Positions 1 through 8,359 of a stretch of 64,000 bases of DNA are shown here, in pieces. Position numbers and translations under genes: made by a program. The stretch is taken from contig NZ_JARVRF010000009.1 in NCBI RefSeq assembly GCF_030209835.1, positions 1 to 64,000 of the forward strand, in the 5' to 3' direction. The number at the start of each line of letters is the position of its first letter. The first letter of the stretch is position 1. The notes under the pieces were generated by a model. The model was not told the DNA's origin. It did not search any database and was given only the letters and a program-made list of their open reading frames with translations. This stretch comes from Arthrobacter sp. efr-133-R2A-120. GTDB taxonomy: Bacteria > Actinomycetota > Actinomycetes > Actinomycetales > Micrococcaceae.

Positions 1-177
1 CTAAAGGCCTGACAGCAATAAACCCAAGCTTGACCCAGACGCGAAGGCCGGTTAACTGCCCGTGGCTATCGCAACCCAGACAACTACAAATCGGTTATTC
101 TCTTGAGAAGTGCCGTCCGGACGGCGGCATGACACTCATCCGGGAATCTGCTTCCCCACGAACCACCAAGAGCCCGG

Positions 178-315
178 ATGCTCCGGCGGCTCAGGGCGCG
201 AAGGTGGATGTCGTCGCCGCCGTCGGTGCAGGAGAGCAAGGCGTTGCAGGCGAACCGCGCCCGGGTAAGCAGTTGCCCAACCGTCAGGGCGTTGATCCCG
301 TGCTCGGGCCGTGAA
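178..315 (-). pseudogene. Fragment of a flavin-containing monooxygenase gene
   Basis: On the minus strand this stretch reads GPEHGINALTV-like residues (here RPEHGINALTVGQLL), then RARFACNALLS and TDGGDDIHLRAL. These match, in order, the middle (about residues 240-290) of the intact monooxygenase at 30715-32013. The frame has no start and runs into unrelated sequence, so it is a decayed fragment and not a gene. Positions 1-177 show nothing else I can support. Similar fragments lie at 1029-1142, 28440-28748 and about 28937-28990. Confidence 0.75.
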
Positions 316-360
316 TGCCCCCTGCCTAACCCAATAACTCAGATCGTGCTCCCGATCCCG

Positions 361-993
361 CTATCGAACTGTGATTGATGCACCTTTTCTTCGGTTGCAA
401 GGCCCGCAAAGGATTTGCAGGTTCTCTGCCTGGCTGCTGCCGCCCATTGCTATTGGAATCACATGGTCGAACTGAAGTTCGGTGGCACTCCCGCAGCTTC
501 GGCATCGTCCCTGGTCCCTAGTCCACACGTAGTGTTTCACGTCCTCAGGGATGGATCCGCGGGATGACGACTCGCGAGGCTGAGAACCCATTGCCACGAT
601 CTGCTGTGCCCGATTGATTCGTTGAGTCTCGCGCTGTTGCCTTGTCACTAACAACGCGTAAATGGCGTCTTGATTAAGGTTGTCGTTGTCCCAATAGAAT
701 TTGCCTTGGAATAGCCAATAGGTCCGCTGGTCTATTCTCGCGATGTGCCAGGGTGTCCCGGCTTGCCACTGCTGGTACTGCGCATACTCGTTTTTGTGCA
801 TCTTTTTGATGCGAAACGCCGACTTTGCACCGACATGTAGAACTAGCCATCCTTTTCCCGTTATCCATCCGGGTGAGAAGGAGATTTTGGTGTTCTCGGC
901 TCTCCGTAGCACTTCGTACCCTTCTCCAATGATCTTGTTATCTGGTCTGAGATCAAGGTACAGCCTCCCAATGACAATTGACCGGAAGGCCAT
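361..993 (-). CDS. HNH endonuclease domain protein
   Basis: A 210-residue protein whose C-terminal 60 residues form a clear HNH nuclease fold: a zinc-type CRSCG pair, LQFDHVIPIAMGGSS with the catalytic histidine in DHV, then ENLQILCGPCNRRKG with the second Cys pair and the Asn. The N-terminal 140 residues are basic, Trp/Tyr-rich and not recognised; they may select the DNA target. Such stand-alone HNH proteins act in restriction, homing or phage defence; which applies here cannot be told. It lies between two monooxygenase fragments, so it may have arrived with, or caused, a local rearrangement. The ATG at 993 is the only good start. Confidence 0.85.
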   Translation of the reverse strand: MAFRSIVIGRLYLDLRPDNKIIGEGYEVLRRAENTKISFSPGWITGKGWLVLHVGAKSAFRIKKMHKNEYAQYQQWQAGTPWHIARIDQRTYWLFQGKFYWDNDNLNQDAIYALLVTRQQRETQRINRAQQIVAMGSQPRESSSRGSIPEDVKHYVWTRDQGRCRSCGSATELQFDHVIPIAMGGSSQAENLQILCGPCNRRKGASITVR

Positions 994-1028
994 CGAATGG
1001 GTACCAATGGCCTGCTAAGGCACGAGCT

Positions 1029-1142
1029 TTATGGGAGTTGCGTGCCTTCGTTCGTGAACGTGAGTTCCGCGTCGTTGGCTGCTTCCAGCCACTCGTGCAG
1101 CGGGATGCTCTGGCGGCCGAGCATGTTGAGGTGGATGTCGAG
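1029..1142 (-). pseudogene. Second monooxygenase gene fragment
   Basis: The minus strand reads LDIHLNMLGRQSIPLHEW, then LEAANDAELTFTNEG, then a stop. This aligns without gaps to residues about 281-318 of the intact flavin monooxygenase at 30715-32013 (HDIHLRELGRQGVRLHGH, LEGADDGELTFTDD). It overlaps in content with the fragment at 178-315 and lies in the wrong order relative to it, so the two come from separate copies or a rearranged one. The rest of 994-1213 holds no gene. Confidence 0.7.
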
Positions 1143-1213
1143 GCACAAACTCAGTTCTGCGACCTCACAAATCTTCGACAGGCCGGACGCTCACCCCGGC
1201 AAATCTCGGGAGC

Positions 1214-4200
1214 CTATGGGGCTGCGAGGATTTCGACGAGCGCCAGGTCCCAGCGATCAGAGGTGGGGGCGGTGTCGTTGATGGTGACCACGGTGCCGCT
1301 GGTTGTTGTTGGTCCGGTTTGGCGCTGCAGCCAATAGGTATCGCCGGCCGGGGGGAGGTATTGGTCAACAAGGGTCTGGGCTGGCCCGACGGTTCGGGCC
1401 AGCGGAGCGTTCCAGTCAGTTCCAACTCCCCAAACCCATGATCCGGCGCGGGTGGTGGTGAGGCTGGCGTTCGGGGCTCCGGTGGCGGCGCTGCCTCCGG
1501 CTGTGGCGCCCTGGGCGGTGTCGGCATTGTTGAACGCCACCACGGTCACGGCTGACTGCCACGAGCCCGAGTTCTGGGTTGCCGTGATGGTGGCGTTGGT
1601 GAGCGGGCCAGGTGCCACTGCCTGCCATATTTCGGCTGTGCCGGCCTGGGCATTAGTGCGCTGGCGGAGCGTCCAGGACAGGCCGCCGCCGCTGACGGAT
1701 CGTATGGATGCGCTCCCTCCGCTGCTGGGACCGTCAGAGCTGATGAAGGCAAGTATTAGCTGGGTGCTTCCGGTCGTCGTGAGACCGCCAACGCTGACCG
1801 TGGCGGCGTTGGTGCCCTGATGTGCGGTCACGAGCTTGTCGATGGTGATGGTCCGCGCGCCGGACGCTGTTGCCGTGGCGGTGTTCGAGGGAGGACTGAC
1901 ATTGCCGGCCGCATCCTGCGCCGTGACGGTGTAGCTGTAGGTGGTGCCTGCGATGACCGTTCCGTCGACGAACGACGTGCTTGTGGCGGTGCCAATGGGT
2001 GCCCCGTTACGGGAAATGTTGTAGCGGGTGACACCGACGTTGTCGGTGCTGGCGTTCCAGGCCAAGGAGATTTGGCCGGAATCGGCAACAGCGGTGAGGT
2101 TTGTCGGGGCGGTCGGAGCAGTCGTATCGGCTGACACCACAGCTTGGGCTTCATTTGACGGTGGGCTCAGGTTCGATGCGGCGTCTTCCGCTTTCACCCG
2201 GTAATAATAGGTGCCAACAGCCAGGCCCGCGTCATGGTACGTGGTGGTTGATCCGTTCACCTGCGCGATTTGGTTTGCAGGCCCGGGCGTGAAGCCGGAC
2301 GTCGTCGAGCGGTAGATGTCATATTTGGCGACGCCGACGTTGTCGGTCGATGCGGTCCAGCTCAAGTCCACCTGCCCGACGCCGCCCACAGCTGACAGGT
2401 CGGAGGGGGCGGTGGGGGCCATTGTGTCCTCGAACGGAGCGGGAAAGCGGACCATGGATGCCACCGAGGGCACACCGTTGCCGTCGATGATGGAAAGCAT
2501 GTAGTAGCCCGGCGGGGCGTAGTTGCCATTTGACGGCATCTGAACGTTCAATCCGCCGGAAGCTTGGGAGAAGGGCAGCGATAACGCGCGGGTGTTTTGA
2601 TCGAAGGAGTGGGTCACCGAACCGGTGCGAATAAGGGAAACAGACCGGATATCTGCTGCGTTCGGGGTCTGGACAAAGGTACTTGCGTTGTATTGGACGG
2701 TGGCCGGAACTGAACCCATCGTCGGTCGGCCACCCTTGAACAGGTACGACGGCGAGTAGATCTGATAGCTCTTTTGGTCCGTCACGCCCGTGTCACCGCC
2801 GCCGCCCGAGACGAAGACCCGGCCGTCGGGCAGGAGCAGGGCCGTGGAGTGGTAGAGGCGTGGTGCTGTCAACGCTGCCACCGTGGTCCACGTGCCCGTC
2901 GCAGGATTCCAGATCTCGGCCGGCTTGACGGCATTGTTGTCGTCGTGGCCGGACCTGTCAGTGCCGCCTCCCGTGGCCAAGACCGTGCCATCGGGCAGGT
3001 TGGTCAGGTTAACGAAGCTTCGGGGATACTGCATTGACGCGGTCGGCTGCCACGTCGGGTTCGGAAGGTTCATGTCAAGGGTGAACGCAGTGTTTGATGA
3101 CAAGCCTGAGAATCCACCATCCGAGGAAGACCCGGCCTTCATGAATTTGCCGGGTGCGTAGTTGGTGATGGACGCGCCATCAATCACGCGGCCGTCAATG
3201 GTGCTCCACTGTTGTGTGGCCACGTTGAGGGCGAGCGTGGACGTCGCCTGTTCAGAAGCACCGGCCTGAAGGACCCGCCCGTCGGGAAGTTGGTACATGA
3301 AGGGGTAATACGGAATGTTTTTGGAGGCTGTGGCCAGATCGCTCCACGCATTCTGCTGGGAGTCATAGATCTCGGGAATTTGGATGAGGTCTGTGGAACT
3401 GGTGTTCGCCCCGGAGGTCACCAGTACCCGGCCATCGCCCAGGGTGGTGCCGGTGGGGTACCACCGGGGGTAGTGCATGGGCGCGAGCACCTGCCAAGCC
3501 TCGGTGCCCGGATTGAAAGCGTCGACATTGCGGATGCCCAGGCCGCCGCTGGTCGCTGTTCCACCGACAACCAGGATCCGGCCGTCGGGAAGTACCGCCT
3601 GCCCTGCGCAGAACAGATCTACGGAAGCGTTCGGCACCTGTATGTAGCTGCCCGTGACCGGGTCCAGGAGATACTGCTGGCCTCCCTGCGTAAAGTCGCC
3701 CTGGAACGTCAGGACCTTGCCGGTATTGGTGAGGGCCGCGTGGATGGAAACCTCGGGCCAAGCCTGGACTGGCCCCCACGAACCGACGACGGCGGGGTCG
3801 CCGCCGGAGTTGCTCACCGTTACAGTCACTGGACTCGCGGTCGCGGTGTTGCCGGCAACGTCCCGGGCGACGGCCGAGAGAATGTGGCTGCCGTTGCCGA
3901 CGGCGGTGGTATCCCACTGAACCGAGTAGGGCGACGCCGTAGCCTCTGCCGAGAGATTGGCGCCGTCGAGCTTGAACTGGACGCCGGCAACGCCCTGATC
4001 ATCGCTGGCGCTCGCAGTGACGGCTATCGTGCCGGTGACGGTGGAACCATTGGCCGGGCTCGTGAGACTGACCGTGGGAGGAGTCGTGTCCGAGGATCCC
4101 GCGGGTAGGATCTCGATCGTCGATAGATTCCACATGTCGGTGGTGGGAGCAGTGTCGTTGATCGTTACCGACTGTGGCGCTGTGGATGTGCCGGGGGTGG

Positions 4201-4831
4201 ACTGGCGTTGTGTCCAGAATGTATCGCCGCTGCTGGCAAGGAACTCATCGACCTTGGTCTGACCGGTCCCGACGATGCGGGTCGCGGCCGCGCTCCAGTC
4301 ATTGCCGACACCCCAGACCCAGGAGCCGGTGCGGGTCGTCGTGAGTGTGGCGGAGGGCGCCCCGGTGGCTCCACCGGCCCCAGCGACCGCTCCGTCGGTG
4401 GCAGTGTCCGCACCCGTGAAAGTGGCGACTGTAATCGAAGCCTGGTATGAACCGGTGTGCGTGGCCGTCACAGCCGCGTTGGTGAGGATACCGCTCGCCA
4501 CGGCCTGCCAGACTTCAGCCGTGCCGTACTGAACGTTGGTCCGCTTACGCAGGCGCCAGGTGAGCCCGCCTCCGGTGACCGAGGTGAATTGCTGGGATCC
4601 GGTGGCTGCGGGGCCATCCGCGGTGACGAATGCAAGCAGTAGTTCCCCTGATTGGCTCGTGGTGAAGGTTGGTGAAACGACGGTCGTAGACGGGGACGAC
4701 TGGTGCGTGCTGACCACTTTGTCTGTCGCCAAACCGCCGACGGCGCTGGCTGGCAGAGAGAACAGGGGCACCAGACCGAGGGCGGCAACTGTAGCGATCG
4801 AGACTAAGCGCGCAAACACGTTCCGCCGCAT
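1214..4831 (-). CDS. Secreted galactose-oxidase-like copper radical oxidase with FN3 and Ig domains
   Basis: A 1205-residue exported protein. The start is the ATG at 4831, just before a Sec signal peptide (MRRNVFARLVSIATVAALG, cleavage near ASA) and behind AGGGGAA. Order of domains: an N-terminal beta module (about 36-245), a bacterial Ig-like domain (about 250-345), a kelch propeller (about 350-720), a galactose-oxidase C-terminal E-set domain (about 725-835), two fibronectin type III domains, and a second copy of the N-terminal module at the end. The copper/radical residues of galactose oxidase and GlxA are all present: Cys408 (FCAGQ), Tyr458 (RWYPTG), Tyr660-His661 (RLYHST) and His741 (VTHSFD). 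It should oxidise a primary alcohol on a sugar or glycan to an aldehyde with release of H2O2; the substrate is unknown. Unlike Streptomyces glxA there is no cslA next to it. The reading frame extends upstream to 4984, but without a signal peptide at that end. Confidence 0.88.
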   Translation of the reverse strand: MRRNVFARLVSIATVAALGLVPLFSLPASAVGGLATDKVVSTHQSSPSTTVVSPTFTTSQSGELLLAFVTADGPAATGSQQFTSVTGGGLTWRLRKRTNVQYGTAEVWQAVASGILTNAAVTATHTGSYQASITVATFTGADTATDGAVAGAGGATGAPSATLTTTRTGSWVWGVGNDWSAAATRIVGTGQTKVDEFLASSGDTFWTQRQSTPGTSTAPQSVTINDTAPTTDMWNLSTIEILPAGSSDTTPPTVSLTSPANGSTVTGTIAVTASASDDQGVAGVQFKLDGANLSAEATASPYSVQWDTTAVGNGSHILSAVARDVAGNTATASPVTVTVSNSGGDPAVVGSWGPVQAWPEVSIHAALTNTGKVLTFQGDFTQGGQQYLLDPVTGSYIQVPNASVDLFCAGQAVLPDGRILVVGGTATSGGLGIRNVDAFNPGTEAWQVLAPMHYPRWYPTGTTLGDGRVLVTSGANTSSTDLIQIPEIYDSQQNAWSDLATASKNIPYYPFMYQLPDGRVLQAGASEQATSTLALNVATQQWSTIDGRVIDGASITNYAPGKFMKAGSSSDGGFSGLSSNTAFTLDMNLPNPTWQPTASMQYPRSFVNLTNLPDGTVLATGGGTDRSGHDDNNAVKPAEIWNPATGTWTTVAALTAPRLYHSTALLLPDGRVFVSGGGGDTGVTDQKSYQIYSPSYLFKGGRPTMGSVPATVQYNASTFVQTPNAADIRSVSLIRTGSVTHSFDQNTRALSLPFSQASGGLNVQMPSNGNYAPPGYYMLSIIDGNGVPSVASMVRFPAPFEDTMAPTAPSDLSAVGGVGQVDLSWTASTDNVGVAKYDIYRSTTSGFTPGPANQIAQVNGSTTTYHDAGLAVGTYYYRVKAEDAASNLSPPSNEAQAVVSADTTAPTAPTNLTAVADSGQISLAWNASTDNVGVTRYNISRNGAPIGTATSTSFVDGTVIAGTTYSYTVTAQDAAGNVSPPSNTATATASGARTITIDKLVTAHQGTNAATVSVGGLTTTGSTQLILAFISSDGPSSGGSASIRSVSGGGLSWTLRQRTNAQAGTAEIWQAVAPGPLTNATITATQNSGSWQSAVTVVAFNNADTAQGATAGGSAATGAPNASLTTTRAGSWVWGVGTDWNAPLARTVGPAQTLVDQYLPPAGDTYWLQRQTGPTTTSGTVVTINDTAPTSDRWDLALVEILAAP

Positions 4832-5171
4832 GATTTCCCCTGGTTTTCTCGCAGTGAACATTCGGCACAGAACCCTGACCGCCGCGTAACTTCGGTGTGC
4901 GGCCCGGAAAGCTCCGGTCGGAATCACCCCACAGGAGACCGAGCGTAGCCGGTCCGAAGCCGCGACATCACGAGTGGTGACCACCTGTTAGGGCTCTGAC
5001 GCACTCCTAAGCACTTCCCGTCAGCCAGTAACAAGGAGTCGCCGACTTCGCGCAGAACTTACTGACCGACCGGCCTAGTCGGCGCTATTTCTTTCTTGTC
5101 GGGGACCAAGGAACTCCTTGTTTGACCTACTTGGAGCGGTGACGATGCTAGCTGCAGCGGGATGGCAGCCA

Positions 5172-5287
5172 TCTACGTGTTTCGGTCTTGAACACGTAGA
5201 CGCTCCTTTTGTGACACGTAGATGGAGCCCTTATTACACGTAGATTGGCCGTTTTTGCACGTATTTTTCGTTGTCTCACCACTTAGA
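5172..5287. repeat. Phased 22-bp repeat array A (ACACGTAGA motif)
   Basis: One TCTACGTGT at 5172-5180 is followed by five copies in the opposite orientation: ACACGTAGA at 5192, 5214 and 5236, GCACGTATT at 5257 and CCACTTAGA at 5279. Start-to-start distances are 22, 22, 21 and 22 bp, about two helical turns, while the roughly 13-bp linkers are unrelated. The array ends 146 bp before the GTG start at 5434 and points towards it. Arrays B (8044-8162), C (45360-45465) and D (52401-52534) share the motif and spacing. Positions 4832-5171 hold no gene. Confidence 0.85.
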
Positions 5288-5433
5288 TGGCAAATCCAGA
5301 CATAGCCTTTTTACGGCGAACTGGGCGGCCCTTGCGTCTCCCAATTGCCGGAATGAAGTGATTGCTACAGCAAGCTCGCACCTGAAGGGGCGCGAACCGG
5401 ACATTCCCGCCGCACAACAAATCTGGGGGAAAC

Positions 5434-6417
5434 GTGAAAATTAGTTCAGTATCCTTAGTTTTTTCGGTCTCAGCCGCTGCAATACTTTCTCTGTCAACTA
5501 TTTCTCCCAGCGTGGCGGCCGAGAGCGTGCCACCGATAAGTCCGGCAATCCGCGCCATCGAAAATTCGGCACCGGGATTCATTCCGACGGCCAACGTGCG
5601 AGGATCTGCAGATTTGAACACCTCGCAGGCCAGGGCCCGAGCCGGGAACGTCTCGAACGAGCTTCCCACGAATTCTGGTGATCCCGTGGCAGTCCAGGGT
5701 TCAAGTGGGACCGTGATTAGGTTGGGGCTTCCCTTCAATGAAAAGGCCGTTGAGGGCAAGAAACAGTCGAACGGGACAGTCGTTTTTGATAATGAGAACG
5801 GAACGAGTTCCGTGCTGGTGCCTAAGGAAGGAAGGAGCGTTGCCGCAGTGACCGTCCTTTCCAACTCCTCCTCACCCAGTCGCTTCAACTACAATCTCAC
5901 GGTTCCATCCAACGGCAGCGCAACCTTGAATAACCGAGGTGCCGTCGAAATCTTCGATGCCAAGGGCGCTTTCTCGGGCGTAATTGCCACCGCCTGGGCA
6001 AAGGACTCCAAAGGCACGGTCGTGGCGACTCATTACGAGCTAAATGGTCCCACTCTCACCCAAGTTGTAGACCACACGTCCCGGTCGTACACGTACCCCG
6101 TCGTGGCGGATCCATGGTTAGGAATCGACCTGATTGACAGATTTAGTTGGGACGGGAACAGTATCAAGGTTCACGTAACCCCCATGATGGGCTTCGTGAA
6201 CGAGGCTGTCGCTGCCGGCGCAGGCTGGGACGAGCTGAAGACAAAGACCCGTAACCGGGTGAACCAGGCTACCCTTCACCAGCAATGGCTCTGCCATGCC
6301 TTGGGAAAGTTCGTGATCTTCTTCGAGCCGCCACCCAACAATACTTGGGATCTGGAGGGTTGGCGCCGAGTTGTGGTCAACCCACTCGACTTCATCCGGT
6401 ACCGGTGCAATTGGTAG
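5434..6417 (+). CDS. Exported protein with C-terminal DUF2599 domain
   Basis: 327 residues, GTG start at 5434 behind CTGGGGGA. The N-terminus is a Sec signal peptide (MKISSVSLVFSVSAAAILS, cleavage near VAA). The central part is beta-rich and unrecognised. The C-terminal 110 residues have the DUF2599 pattern: a VTPMMG segment, AGWDEL, then HQQWLCHALGKF, NTWDLEGWRR and a final YRCNW, with two cysteines that could form a disulfide. DUF2599 is found at the C-terminus of secreted actinobacterial proteins of unknown function, some of them toxin-like; no activity is claimed. It is the first gene inside array A and is followed after 22 bp by a small membrane protein gene. Confidence 0.75.
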   Translation: MKISSVSLVFSVSAAAILSLSTISPSVAAESVPPISPAIRAIENSAPGFIPTANVRGSADLNTSQARARAGNVSNELPTNSGDPVAVQGSSGTVIRLGLPFNEKAVEGKKQSNGTVVFDNENGTSSVLVPKEGRSVAAVTVLSNSSSPSRFNYNLTVPSNGSATLNNRGAVEIFDAKGAFSGVIATAWAKDSKGTVVATHYELNGPTLTQVVDHTSRSYTYPVVADPWLGIDLIDRFSWDGNSIKVHVTPMMGFVNEAVAAGAGWDELKTKTRNRVNQATLHQQWLCHALGKFVIFFEPPPNNTWDLEGWRRVVVNPLDFIRYRCNW

Positions 6418-6439
6418 CACGTAAAGTAAGAAGGACGAA

Positions 6440-6661
6440 ATGAGTAACCGAACAGCCCCCATCATCATAGGTGCCCTTGGTCTTGTAGTCTTTTCAGTCG
6501 TAACAGTGATCTGGACAGTGCGGACATTTGAGATTGACGCTGCCAATCTGACAGAGGCCACCCCACCACTGCAGGCGGCCCTCTGGCTGGGGAGCATCCT
6601 CGTGGTTGCGGGATCTATTACTTGGCTCATTGTGCTCAGAAGACGGGGACCTAAGGAGTAG
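6440..6661 (+). CDS. Small two-helix membrane protein
   Basis: 73 residues with two transmembrane helices (about 7-29 and 45-65) and a basic C-terminal tail (LRRRGPKE). An AAGAAGGACGAA Shine-Dalgarno lies just before the ATG. It sits 22 bp after the DUF2599 gene, so the two are probably co-transcribed; it could anchor, export or protect against the upstream protein, but nothing in the sequence decides this. No family recognised. Confidence 0.6.
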   Translation: MSNRTAPIIIGALGLVVFSVVTVIWTVRTFEIDAANLTEATPPLQAALWLGSILVVAGSITWLIVLRRRGPKE

Positions 6662-6754
6662 CAGCCACTCGATCATTTCATCGACCAGCGCGGGTTCGCG
6701 GCTTTCGCTCGCGGAGGAGCGACGGCGGATTTGCCACTTTGCCAGTCGATAGCC

Positions 6755-7021
6755 CTAAATAGAACGGCTCTGAGCGGCTTTTCTTAACCGGTGACGGTGA
6801 ATCGCCGGGACACCAAGAAAGATGTACCCAAACGCTAGCGCCGGGTATCCGGTCCACAGCGGTCCAAGCAACTCACGAACGGGGCTAATGAAAATCATGG
6901 CCACGCCCAAGAGTGCTACTGCGAGCGTCAGCAAGCCGCTCCAACCGTGAAGCATCACGTGTCGGGCTTGTTCTGCGGTTATCATTTCGCGGCTCCTATT
7001 TCTTTGGATGCAGTTGTTCAC
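6755..7021 (-). CDS. Small two-helix membrane protein
   Basis: 88 residues; helices at about 27-47 and 54-75, basic C-terminal tail. The start at 7021 overlaps the stop of the gene at 7018-7479 by 4 bp (ATGA), so it is translationally coupled to it. It is the last gene of the leftward operon that starts inside array B and converges on 5434-6661. No family recognised. Confidence 0.6.
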   Translation of the reverse strand: MNNCIQRNRSREMITAEQARHVMLHGWSGLLTLAVALLGVAMIFISPVRELLGPLWTGYPALAFGYIFLGVPAIHRHRLRKAAQSRSI

Positions 7022-7479
7022 CTTGTTGTCATGTGATCTCGAATTGCTGACGTGACGTCCTCAGGACGAGCGGTTGAGACGATCCATCGGCGGTTGTTCG
7101 TTTCCAAAGCGATCGACGGCCCTCCCACCAGCAAGCCCCGGGTGTTCTTGCCCATGACCCGGAAGCCATATCCGACAGCGAGGGATGTCTCCGGGGCCGT
7201 GGTTACGGCCAAAACGTCTGAGATCGACACCTCGGTTGAATAGAACGGCTTGCAGCTTAGGACGATTTTCTCTCCAGCTACGGCGATGGAGACGGTCATC
7301 CGAACAATCGCCCAGGTGAAGGCGACGATGCCGGCGGCCACGAGGAGCCCGGGCAATACGATGCCCGAGACCAGAGCGGACACGACTAAGACCATGACTG
7401 AGGCGCCGACAATTCCCCAGATCAAGCTTTTGGAACTACCTGCCAGCCGGGCCTCTGATATCACCATGTCTTTCCCCAA
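7018..7479 (-). CDS. Membrane protein with possible PH-like C-terminal domain
   Basis: 153 residues: two closely spaced helices (about 19-60) and then a soluble beta-rich region (VAGEKIVLSCKPF, STEVSISDVLAV, GLLVGGPSIALET, RRWIVSTARPEDV) ending in a helix. This layout resembles bacterial PH-like domain membrane proteins, but that is a fold guess. It is coupled to 6755-7021 by a 4-bp overlap and follows 7506-7757 after 26 bp. Confidence 0.6.
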   Translation of the reverse strand: MGKDMVISEARLAGSSKSLIWGIVGASVMVLVVSALVSGIVLPGLLVAAGIVAFTWAIVRMTVSIAVAGEKIVLSCKPFYSTEVSISDVLAVTTAPETSLAVGYGFRVMGKNTRGLLVGGPSIALETNNRRWIVSTARPEDVTSAIRDHMTTR

Positions 7480-7505
7480 TTCCGAGTCCTGCTATGCCTG
7501 CCTCT

Positions 7506-7757
7506 CTACGATCTTCTGGAGGGACTTCCGAGCTGCTGCTGGCGCGCTTGTGAGTAGATAATCCAGGCAACTGAGCCTGCTAACGGCAACGCAAAAATCG
7601 CGACGGCAATTGCTACTTTGACTGGAGCGGGAATCCATTTTGATGCGATGAGCGATGCAAGCGCGACGACTACCAACACTAAATAGACGACGCCCGCAGC
7701 AGGTGTAGCCCAGGTTTCGCTGACGTCTGGGTTATCCGGATCAGTTGGATTCAACAC
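7506..7757 (-). CDS. Small two-helix membrane protein
   Basis: The likely start is GTG at 7757 (VLNPTDPDNPDVSETW), giving about 83 residues with two helices and a polar, basic tail (SQARQQQLGSPSRRS). The frame is open to 7874, but that extension overlaps the preceding gene and is Arg/Ser/Pro-rich, as expected of out-of-frame reading. The chosen start overlaps the stop of 7741-7917 by 17 bp, consistent with coupling in the same operon. Confidence 0.5.
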   Translation of the reverse strand: MLNPTDPDNPDVSETWATPAAGVVYLVLVVVALASLIASKWIPAPVKVAIAVAIFALPLAGSVAWIIYSQARQQQLGSPSRRS

Positions 7758-7917
7758 GACCGACCTGCTTTGTTTGCTTCTTATAGACAAACCACGTCGC
7801 GAGATTTGCCCCCGATGCGGCCAGGGACACGATCCCCATGATGATCTGATTGGTGGAGAACGCGATGGCGGCAACGATCAAGAGCATGACGGCCGCGGAG
7901 ATGGTCAGAAGTTTCAT
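7741..7917 (-). CDS. Small two-helix membrane protein, first gene of the array-B operon
   Basis: 58 residues from the ATG at 7917 (MKLLTISAAVMLLIVAAIAF), with two helices and a Lys/Gln tail. The ATG at 7944 would add nine residues (MPGDVDDCV); neither start has a strong Shine-Dalgarno. It is the promoter-proximal gene of the leftward operon 7917-6755 and lies about 127 bp from array B. No family recognised. Confidence 0.5.
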   Translation of the reverse strand: MKLLTISAAVMLLIVAAIAFSTNQIIMGIVSLAASGANLATWFVYKKQTKQVGRVESN

Positions 7918-8043
7918 GACGCAGTCATCCACATCCCCAGGCATGCGACAGGGCGCTAAGTTGGCGCCAGTTCATAATTCCCCCCAAGGGTTACATCGTT
8001 TGGTTAGGAAAGCCTGAGAGAAAGATAGACCTCCGAGAGCCCG

Positions 8044-8162
8044 TCTCCGTGTGGAATAGGTCGAATCTCCGTGCGTTTTGGGCGAATCTCCGTGTGAAAA
8101 TCGCTAAATTCAGTGGGGAAGAGCCTGCGTCTACGTGTTTTGGGCTACGTGGGTCTACGTGT
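8044..8162. repeat. Phased 22-bp repeat array B (TCTCCGTGT/TCTACGTGT motif)
   Basis: Plus-strand copies: TCTCCGTGT 8044, TCTCCGTGC 8066, TCTCCGTGT 8087, ATTCAGTGG 8108, TCTACGTGT 8130, GCTACGTGG 8144 (out of phase) and TCTACGTGT 8154. The first five starts are 22, 21, 21 and 22 bp apart. The orientation is opposite to array A and points towards the leftward operon 7917-6755. Seen from that operon the motif is again ACACG(T/G)AGA. Confidence 0.85.
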
Positions 8163-8359
8163 TTGGGCTGGAGGGCGCGCCGTCGAGCTCCGCGACGGAA
8201 CCACGCAGGAAGTGAACGCAACCGCCCAGGTGCCGGACGACGTCGTACGCCTCAACCTGGGCGACCCGACGCGCCACCTAAGCCCTCACACGGTCTACTT
8301 TTTCTTCGGGCAGCAGCAGGCCCTGGATTCGCGCGATACCCGCAGTCGCCTGGTCCACC
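8163..8359. other. No confident gene
   Basis: The plus strand is open to a stop at 8373 but has no start of its own, because the frame runs back into array B. The minus strand has a short ORF from an ATG near 8379 (MTSEPSEVDQATAGIARIQG) overlapping the end of the regulator gene and stopping after 33 codons; it looks protein-like and continues open after the stop. This may be a decayed gene. Confidence 0.3.

Noticed and set aside
3212..4108. 298-residue plus-strand ORF inside the copper oxidase gene
   Set aside because: Antisense to a long gene with all family motifs intact; its own codon use is abnormal. A product of GC-rich sequence.
5172..5287. CRISPR array (regularly spaced repeats)
   Set aside because: The repeat is only 9 bp, with 12-14-bp linkers and orientation changes. 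No cas gene is present. It does not fit any CRISPR type.
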